Source: Stieleria varia
Lineage (GTDB): Bacteria; Planctomycetota; Planctomycetia; Pirellulales; Pirellulaceae
DNA: 64,000 bases
Assembly (NCBI RefSeq): GCF_038443385.1
Contig: NZ_CP151726.1
Span: forward strand, 5,332,001 to 5,396,000
Direction of reading: 5' to 3'
Shown: positions 58,601 to 64,000 of the stretch, in pieces
Layout: each line of letters starts with the position of its first letter
How positions within the stretch are numbered: the stretch's first letter is position 1
Program-made: the position numbers and the translations under genes
Notes under the pieces: model-generated
What the model saw: only the letters and a program-made list of their open reading frames with translations
The model's database searches: none
What the model was told of the DNA's origin: nothing

Positions 58601-61600
58601 CCATGTACCTCAGTGAGCTGAGAACTCTGTCCGCTGGCGAACACGCCTTCAAACAGTCGGCTGATATGAAGATCAAGCATCCGGCTTGGTTCATGCGACT
58701 GAGCAACGGAGTGGAATGGGCGATGCGCGCCCTGCAAAGCGATGGTCTGGACAATGAGATTGTCGGTAAAATCGACCAAATACGCTGGAACGACGACCAT
58801 AACGCGTCGAGGGATCGCATTGAACGTCGCCGATGGAGTCGTGAAGAATTCATCGCGGCTGATGCTCCCCTGGATCGCATGATCAATGATTTGCAAGACG
58901 CCCTGATGCGTTCACAACCGATGGTCGAATCGGCCCGAGAGACCTTGAGTCGATACGTTCCGACGCTGGTCGAACAGGCCAAGAAGGCTGCCGAGAAAGC
59001 ACGCGAGGCAAAGAAGGAAACCGACGAGCGGGAGAACGCCAACGCGGAGACCACGGAGAAGTTGGCCGAGAAACAAACCGATGCGTTGGAGGCCGCTGAG
59101 CAGGCTCTCAAGACGTTGATGGATCAAGCCAACAACGCGGACATCACCGACCAAGAACAGCGAGAACTGGCACGTGATGCCGACGCTGCGGCGGCAATGA
59201 TCGAAGATGCGTTGAGTGAAGCCAGAGAAGCGTTGGATGAAACAACATCGCTCAATGCGGCCGACCAACGTAACGACGCCTTTGAGCAAACGGAACAAAA
59301 ACTGGAAAAGTTGGCCGAGAGTCTTGAGCAAACGGCCGAGCACTTTGAGAAGGCCGACGCGGGCGAGGATCTGCAGGAGTCTCGCGAGCAATTGCGTGCT
59401 GCTGAAGAGGAATTGAGAGTCGCCCAAGAGTTGGAGGAACGTTACGAGCAAGCCGAACGACTGGCCGACGCGGCTCAGCAGTCGCCGCAATCGCTGATGG
59501 ATCAACTGCTGGATGAACTGAGCAGAAACCCAAAGATGCAGGCGGAGCTTTCTGAGATCGCCAAGGACACAGCGGAGGCTGCGCAACGACAGTTGGAGCA
59601 GGCTGCGAGAGATGAACAGAGAATCAGCGAACGACTGGAAACTGCAGACCCCGTTTTTCAGGAGCAAAAGAATCAAATCAAAGGCATGCTGGAAGAACTC
59701 GACATCCGCACCCAAAGTGTGAAGAACGAGTTGCTGGAAACGGCGCAGCAAGCCGCGGACTGGGCGAATACGCCGGACGCGAGCAAGAAAGTCCAACAAG
59801 CGCGAGAGGCTCTCGATCAGGCCGTCCAGGCAAAGCAACAGGTCAACGACCAAAGCACCCTGGCGGAAATGCAAGATGCCGCAGCAGAGATGCAAGCCGC
59901 GATTCAGCAAGCCGCACGAGCGACCGAAGATGCCGCGAAGCAATCAGAACAAAAGCAAGATGAGAACATTCACGGCGACGACAAGAAGCGAAACCAAGCG
60001 GAGGATTCGTTGAAGCGGAACGCAAACAATTTGCGAAACCGTCAATCACAGTCACTCAATCGCCAGAGGCAAACTTGGAACAACATCGAGAACCAAGCGA
60101 AGTCCCGAGAACGCGCTGCCGATTCACGTAAACGACAACTCGAGGGCGATCAAAAACGCACCAATGATGCCGCGAAGAAGGACCCCGAGAATCAATCGCT
60201 GAAGGATCAGCAAGCCCGTATTGAAAAGGAGATCGCGGAGCAGGAGCGGACCGCGGAAGCCGCAAAGCAGACGCAGCAGTTGGCCAAGGAGCGTATCGCG
60301 GATGCGAATCAACGTAGCAAGGACCTGGAGAAAAACCGAGTCAATGAATTGGACAAACCCAATCCGGCGGCCGAGTTGGCTGAACGGACATCACAGAACG
60401 CTACCGAGCAACTGAAGGAACTGACCGAGGAACTGGCCGAGATCGCCAAGTCCAGTCAGATCGCAGATCAGTTGCAGACTCCCGAGCGTGAGTCCGAATC
60501 GTTGCAGAGGAATCAACAGCAGATCACGGAAGACATCGCTGCGGCGCAAGAGGATTTGGAACGAGCCGCACGTCACGAAGAGCGATTGGGGAATGAATCT
60601 GCTGCTGAGATGTTGAACCAGGCTGCCCAGGCGGTGAACGAGTCCGCCGTCGAGCCGGCGGAGAACGCGGGCGAGAAACTGGAGTCCGCTGCCGATGACG
60701 CCGGGCAATCGCCCGAAGCCAGCAAAGCCGTCGCTCAGGCGCAAGAAAAGATCGCCGAGCAAGCACAGAAGCTGGGCGAGATGCTGGAGCAAGCATCGCA
60801 AGCCCAGCAGGCAGCCGGGGAAAACGTTTCACAGCAGCAGTCTGGCCAGCAGCAAGGCGAACCGTCTGGAGAACAATCGAGCCAGCAATCGAGCCAGCAA
60901 TCTGGCGAGCAACCATCTGGCGAGCAATCCAGTCAGCAATCTGGAAAACCTGCTGGCGAGCCAACAGGTCAACAGCCAGCCCAGCCGAATGATTCATCGC
61001 CATCTGGTGAAAGCCCATCTGGTGAAAGCCCATCCAGTGGGCAACCCAGCGGCGAGAGTGCTTCGCCTGCCGATGGTGAGTCGCAGAGCGATCAACGTGC
61101 ACGGGAGATGGCTCAGACACTTGATGAGTTGGATCAGGCCATGTCGGCGCAAGCACGGCAGCAAGCTGCCGCGGGAGACCCGAGCTCCCAGCAAGAGGGC
61201 CAACCTCAAGACGGACAGCCGCAAGATGGTCAAGGCCAGCAGGCGCAGGGCCAGCCACAACAGGGCCAGCCACAACAGGGACAAGCATCGCAAGGTCAAA
61301 GCCAATCTGGTCAGTCTCAGTCAGGCCAAGGGCAAACCGCGATGGACGTTTCGCCCACGCTGGCCCAGAAAATGAACGACCAGATGCAGCAAGCTGCTCG
61401 CGAGCGTTTGCAGCAAATGCAGCAAGCCACCGGCGAGGCCTCCGGTCACCAATCCGGTTCCGATAGCAGCAGCGAGATGATGGCCCAGTCTGATGGCTCG
61501 TCGGCCAACGGCACGACACCGGGTGCTGGGGAAGGTGCCGCCAACGACGGTACCGTCAACACCGCGCGTACGGAGTTGATGGACGGCGACTGGGGTGACT

Positions 61601-61740
61601 TACGTTCACAGCGATCGGAGGATGCCAGTCAAGGACGTGCGGCGCAGGTCGCGCCCCAGTATCGAAAAGAAGTCCAAGCGTATTTCAAAGCGATCGCTCG
61701 CCGAGCCGCCGAGAAACGTGCAGCGGAGAATGCTCAGTGA
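55693..61740 (+). CDS. Giant membrane-anchored coiled-coil protein (DUF4175-like)
   Basis: 2015 residues. Two adjacent helices near the N-terminus (about 45-90), a third at about 165-185, a beta-rich periplasmic region (about 210-590), a long helical region, and from about 1100 to 1700 almost continuous Glu/Gln/Ala/Lys coiled coil. Residues about 1710-1885 are an extremely low-complexity Gln/Ser/Gly/Pro tract (SGQQQGEPSGEQSSQQ and so on). DUF4175-type proteins occupy this place in planctomycete VWA operons. Probably a structural or scaffolding envelope protein; the tract length may vary between strains. The stop overlaps the next start (GTGA). Confidence 0.82.
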   Translation: MATVNPDPSADPRLWSSGANLAQATTQSMEKFERRRRLLLMLKIFGIGALVFVTAMMVLAVIDYLWILPDAVRWSLSVLAYALTAGMMWWCGGRELFRHDPKQLARQMEATAPQLGDDLLSAVELADPAAINGSEVFRQRLQGRVARQLKSVDIVRLLPLGLIRRWLLSGTTLVLFCIALMFIPSMQFGRRFARAIFPGIPIERASKTKIEILEPAPPTRYVAERDAVAIIAQVSGDASDEVILRFRTAEGGESETVMLPRIGGWPGNQPKSAKDSTVKSGKEDLPPTAAQLSDELDQAMQSEVFAANLSVGSSPVHYQILSGDAITLWHTLTPLPRPRVIQFEKTYRFPEYAELENRVEVEEHGDLQALQGTVAEMVLTFDQPVQDTAIRFGSNSAEVTLTAVDDEQTKFSATIPIKTSAQYSIDAVSVQSGLNNPFSPLHTITPVVDAVPMVRWGDRVPTASLVSPLQVVSLSASAKDDLPMDQVLQSFSINGEKPQEFPLTIDAPARSHELSWKWDLMDRLASGEETPKLKSGDIVQVKLVAVDRKMHRSESLTIEILVADDGFDAERHNRLEALREQTAQVLAWTDAVFALSEKLRVAAEKDDSSELGSIVDAWPALQESGDALNTMFAAAISDAENVADANTIETTARAISDLQQRMTRVVGLSRPTFDNDQPQWQKERKRRMNQIMEQARHGRYQSERLERLVRGNLSLELSAAMYVDTQALASSLKPLLQEDSPIPNDRIGRYLNVIVGRLGELDRLVQRHSEQLLQSTADHLRGEQWLRWSERWAIQLQKTIEDNPGRENYLAVVRALDEQLQSKRHDGIDGRIWDTLRDAYKDLRREAGFNGDWVRNLRDYGAEKNAADEAATKEDDADKVIEATRTSEWMGQAYSLTRTGLLQKLEREQTVHRKRPIVDLRYAADLNLMSAAVTNTTSSGFVPFKDEPAEEVFGNVRKAMRVIEASQDLAMYLSELRTLSAGEHAFKQSADMKIKHPAWFMRLSNGVEWAMRALQSDGLDNEIVGKIDQIRWNDDHNASRDRIERRRWSREEFIAADAPLDRMINDLQDALMRSQPMVESARETLSRYVPTLVEQAKKAAEKAREAKKETDERENANAETTEKLAEKQTDALEAAEQALKTLMDQANNADITDQEQRELARDADAAAAMIEDALSEAREALDETTSLNAADQRNDAFEQTEQKLEKLAESLEQTAEHFEKADAGEDLQESREQLRAAEEELRVAQELEERYEQAERLADAAQQSPQSLMDQLLDELSRNPKMQAELSEIAKDTAEAAQRQLEQAARDEQRISERLETADPVFQEQKNQIKGMLEELDIRTQSVKNELLETAQQAADWANTPDASKKVQQAREALDQAVQAKQQVNDQSTLAEMQDAAAEMQAAIQQAARATEDAAKQSEQKQDENIHGDDKKRNQAEDSLKRNANNLRNRQSQSLNRQRQTWNNIENQAKSRERAADSRKRQLEGDQKRTNDAAKKDPENQSLKDQQARIEKEIAEQERTAEAAKQTQQLAKERIADANQRSKDLEKNRVNELDKPNPAAELAERTSQNATEQLKELTEELAEIAKSSQIADQLQTPERESESLQRNQQQITEDIAAAQEDLERAARHEERLGNESAAEMLNQAAQAVNESAVEPAENAGEKLESAADDAGQSPEASKAVAQAQEKIAEQAQKLGEMLEQASQAQQAAGENVSQQQSGQQQGEPSGEQSSQQSSQQSGEQPSGEQSSQQSGKPAGEPTGQQPAQPNDSSPSGESPSGESPSSGQPSGESASPADGESQSDQRAREMAQTLDELDQAMSAQARQQAAAGDPSSQQEGQPQDGQPQDGQGQQAQGQPQQGQPQQGQASQGQSQSGQSQSGQGQTAMDVSPTLAQKMNDQMQQAARERLQQMQQATGEASGHQSGSDSSSEMMAQSDGSSANGTTPGAGEGAANDGTVNTARTELMDGDWGDLRSQRSEDASQGRAAQVAPQYRKEVQAYFKAIARRAAEKRAAENAQ

Positions 61741-62876
61741 CACAACGTTTTCGCCACTCTGCCGCGACGATTGGATCTCGTCGTCGTTTTTTGTCCAACC
61801 TGTTCGCGGTCGCGTGCGCATCGGGCGTGTCGCTCGGTTTGCCTCGGCCGGCCCGTGGAATCGACGATTTTGAGTCACTGTACGTCGATGATGAGATCGA
61901 TAAAGCCGTCCGCAAAGCGGTCAGTTTTCTCTTTGCGTCACAGCAAAAGAATGGCTCCATCGCCGATCAAGGCAACGTCATCGCGATGACTTCGTTGTCC
62001 ATCATGGCGATGGCATCCATCGGGATCGAACCCGACGTCGGCACGGAAAACGGCCGAGCAATGCAACGGGCGTTGGACTATGTGTTGCTGGAGCCGCACC
62101 AGACCAAGGACGGTTACTTCGGCCAGAACGACAGCTCTCGAATGTACGGTCACGGGATCGTCACATTGATGCTGACCGAGATGCTCGGGATGGGTGCGAC
62201 CTCCGAGCAAAACGCCTTGATTCACGAACGGCTGGAGAAGGCGTTGAAGCTGATCATTGAATCTCAGAAAGTGCGCAAGGAGCCGCAGATGAAGGGTGGT
62301 TGGCGGTACCATCCGACCAGCACCGATGCGGACCTTTCGGTCAGCGTTTGGCAAGTGATGGCGTTGCGTTCCGCCAAGAACGACGGCATGGCGATTCCGA
62401 CCACCGCGATCGACATGGCCCTGCAGTACCTCCGCAATTCGTACAGTACGGGTCGACGGCGACGCGAGAACGTCGGTGACGATGTCGGCGGATTCAGCTA
62501 CATGCCCGGACAGCAACAACCGACCTTTGCCATGACCGCCGCCGGTCTGTTGGCGATGCAAGTCTGTGGTCAGTATGAAGCCGACGAGGTCAAAGGTGCC
62601 GCAGAGTGGTTGCTGGACAATCCGCCCAAGCAGAACGAGAGGTACTTTTCCTACGGGCTCTATTACTACGCACAGGGAATGCACCAAGCGGGCGGCAAGT
62701 ACGCTGAGGAGGCAGAACGCAACACGGCCGATTTGTTGATGCGGTCGCAACGCGCCAACGGTTCGTGGCTGTCGCCCAACCGTGAAGAATCCAATTTCGG
62801 CTACGTCTATGCGACCACCCTCGCAGTGCTTAGTCTGAGCGTTCGATATCACTACCTGCCGATTTATCAACGCTGA
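61737..62876 (+). CDS. Squalene-cyclase/prenyltransferase-repeat protein with Tat-like signal
   Basis: 379 residues starting with GTG (61737), overlapping the giant gene. SRRRFLSNLFAVACASGVSL is a twin-arginine-like signal. The mature part has repeated alpha/alpha barrel elements with AVSFLFASQQKNGSIADQGN, GGWRYHPTSTDADLSVSVWQ, GGFSYMPGQQQPTFAMTAAG and RANGSWLSPNREESNFGYVY, the QW-like motifs of terpene-cyclase/prenyltransferase repeats. The acidic DXDD of squalene-hopene cyclases is not evident, so a cyclase activity is not implied. Common final member of this operon. Confidence 0.84.
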   Translation: MTQRFRHSAATIGSRRRFLSNLFAVACASGVSLGLPRPARGIDDFESLYVDDEIDKAVRKAVSFLFASQQKNGSIADQGNVIAMTSLSIMAMASIGIEPDVGTENGRAMQRALDYVLLEPHQTKDGYFGQNDSSRMYGHGIVTLMLTEMLGMGATSEQNALIHERLEKALKLIIESQKVRKEPQMKGGWRYHPTSTDADLSVSVWQVMALRSAKNDGMAIPTTAIDMALQYLRNSYSTGRRRRENVGDDVGGFSYMPGQQQPTFAMTAAGLLAMQVCGQYEADEVKGAAEWLLDNPPKQNERYFSYGLYYYAQGMHQAGGKYAEEAERNTADLLMRSQRANGSWLSPNREESNFGYVYATTLAVLSLSVRYHYLPIYQR

Positions 62877-62879
62877 CAA

Positions 62880-63611
62880 ATGATTCACACTGCTGAGCCC
62901 CGGGACATTGGCGAGATCGAGCCTTTGGACTTTTTGGTGGTGGCACCCCATCCGGACGACGCCGAACTGGGAATGGGCGGCACGATCGCGAGGATGATCC
63001 AGCAAGGCTGGCGGGTGGGAATTTTGGATTTGACCACCGGAGAGCCGACGCCGCACGGTAGCGAAGAAATCCGCCGCGCCGAAACGCTAGCCGCCACCGA
63101 GATCCTCGGGGTGACTTGGCGGGGCAACGCGGGGCTGCCCAATCGTGAATTGCAGCACACACTGCAGTCACGTGCCCTGGTCGCCAGCTACTTTCGGATG
63201 TTGCGTCCACGCTGGATCTTTGCCCCCTACTGGCACGATGCCCATCCGGACCACATCGTCGCCACGGATCTGATCGAAGCCGCTCGGTTTTGGTCCAAGC
63301 TCAGCAAGACCGACATGCCGGGCGAGCGGTTTCATCCCGAACGTTTGTTTTATTACTACTGTGTCCACCTGCGATTGGCTGTTCAACCCAATTGGATCGT
63401 CGACATCAGTCAGCAGTGGGAAAAAAAGCGGGCCAGTGTTGCGGCATATGAAAGTCAGTTCATCACCGGACGTCCGACCGAGCCGGTGACGTTCTTGGAC
63501 CGCGTCGAAGCGGACGCCGCGTACTGGGGCCGGCTGATCGACCGACAATACGGCGAACCCTTTGCCTGTAAAGAACCACTCGCGCTGACCAGTCTACGAG
63601 ACGTGTTCTGA
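62880..63611 (+). CDS. bshB1: BshB1-like PIG-L family deacetylase
   Basis: 243 residues. DFLVVAPHPDDAELGMGGTI carries the zinc-binding PHPDD motif and YWHDAHPDHIVATDLIEAAR the second one. RVGILDLTTGEPTPHGSEEI and GVTWRGNAGLPNRELQ match bacillithiol BshB1 (N-acetylglucosaminyl-malate deacetylase); other LmbE-like deacetylases are the alternative. It starts three bases after the previous stop without a visible Shine-Dalgarno, so it is probably coupled. Confidence 0.85.
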   Translation: MIHTAEPRDIGEIEPLDFLVVAPHPDDAELGMGGTIARMIQQGWRVGILDLTTGEPTPHGSEEIRRAETLAATEILGVTWRGNAGLPNRELQHTLQSRALVASYFRMLRPRWIFAPYWHDAHPDHIVATDLIEAARFWSKLSKTDMPGERFHPERLFYYYCVHLRLAVQPNWIVDISQQWEKKRASVAAYESQFITGRPTEPVTFLDRVEADAAYWGRLIDRQYGEPFACKEPLALTSLRDVF

Positions 63612-64000
63612 ACAAAGCAAAATGCGAGCTGCAACGCGTCCACTACAGGGAAACTCTTGTCTGCCTCATGCCTTAGGAATGGCTGACGATGGACCAGGAA
63701 ATGGTTCCAGATGGTAGCCGGCGCTCGAGCGTAGCGAACACCGCCGGTGGATGCGTATGGTGGTGTTCGTTTTCGACTTGGAAAGTCGAACGACAATTGT
63801 CGCTCGACTTTCCAAATCAATAGCGTGCCCCGTCAAACGTTTTACCAATCCCAAACGTTTACTTGCGCAAAGCGGCCCCCTCCCTCGCATTCGCCTGGAC
63901 GGCTCCGCTCGACCTCCCCCAAGTTCCTTGGGGGAGGTGACAGTGTGCGTTTAACGACTAGCCGCAGGCGTCATCGCCGCAACCGACCGGATTGCACCGC
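63612..64000. other. Intergenic region with palindromes
   Basis: No convincing gene. A long inverted repeat TTGGAAAGTCGA / TCGACTTTCCAA (63778-63817, with ACGACAATTGTCGC between) and CCTCCCCCAAG-TTC-CTTGGGGGAGG (63914-63938) are present. The second is a strong stem and may act as a terminator for the bshB1-like gene or be a repeated element. Confidence 0.6.

Overview
The window looks like a chromosome segment of a planctomycete, most like the Pirellulaceae (Rhodopirellula and relatives). This rests on a DUF1559 protein with a prepilin leader beside a small lipoprotein, a PEP-CTERM protein, NPYxSP/NPYEP-type small membrane proteins, and a DUF58 / BatA-like / VWA / giant coiled-coil / squalene-cyclase-like operon. 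No rRNA, tRNA or CRISPR array was seen.

Layout. 1-7525: the 5' part of a type II secretion ATPase (gspE) behind its secretin gspD, both on the minus strand, then on the plus strand a PEP-CTERM protein, a DUF1559 pseudopilin-like protein, a small lipoprotein and a Kelch-repeat protein. 7795-46100: a very large sedentary chromosomal integron. 46101-47469: decayed intI fragments and a cluster of short hairpins. 47470-49638: a ceramidase-like/LamG exported protein. 50016-62876: a five-gene, overlapping VWA/coiled-coil operon. 62880-63611: a BshB1-like deacetylase.

The integron is the main system. An intI gene (44373-46100, +) with long N- and C-terminal extensions faces away from an array of about 50 attC sites running from 43575 down to 8237. 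Almost every cassette gene is on the minus strand, reading away from intI. A good promoter pair (TTGCCC, 17 bp, TATAAT) between intI and the first cassette points into the array. Nearly every cassette begins with the bases that complement the right-hand core of its own attC, which is the expected signature of circular cassettes inserted one by one. The cassettes carry mostly unknown small proteins: membrane proteins, lipoproteins, zinc ribbons, SUKH/Imm26-like immunity-type proteins, an ankyrin protein, a bactofilin-like repeat protein, an antitoxin with a shortened toxin, and a lipoprotein with an acyl-carrier-like domain lacking its serine. One 420-bp cassette is present six times.

The array has itself been colonised. 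Two group II introns of the same lineage sit in attC sites: a 2.15-kb copy with an intact reverse transcriptase and a 0.95-kb copy whose RT gene is deleted. A third, unrelated, plus-strand intron remnant interrupts another attC. An IS91-family element with an accessory tyrosine recombinase lies directly against a GAAC/GTTC attC core. In one place two neighbouring cassette genes are fused in frame through an attC. At the far end (below about 13 kb) attC sites and genes are more decayed and the terminal cassette has no recognisable attC.

Start codons of cassette genes are often uncertain because reading frames run through attC sites; the starts given keep each gene inside its own cassette.
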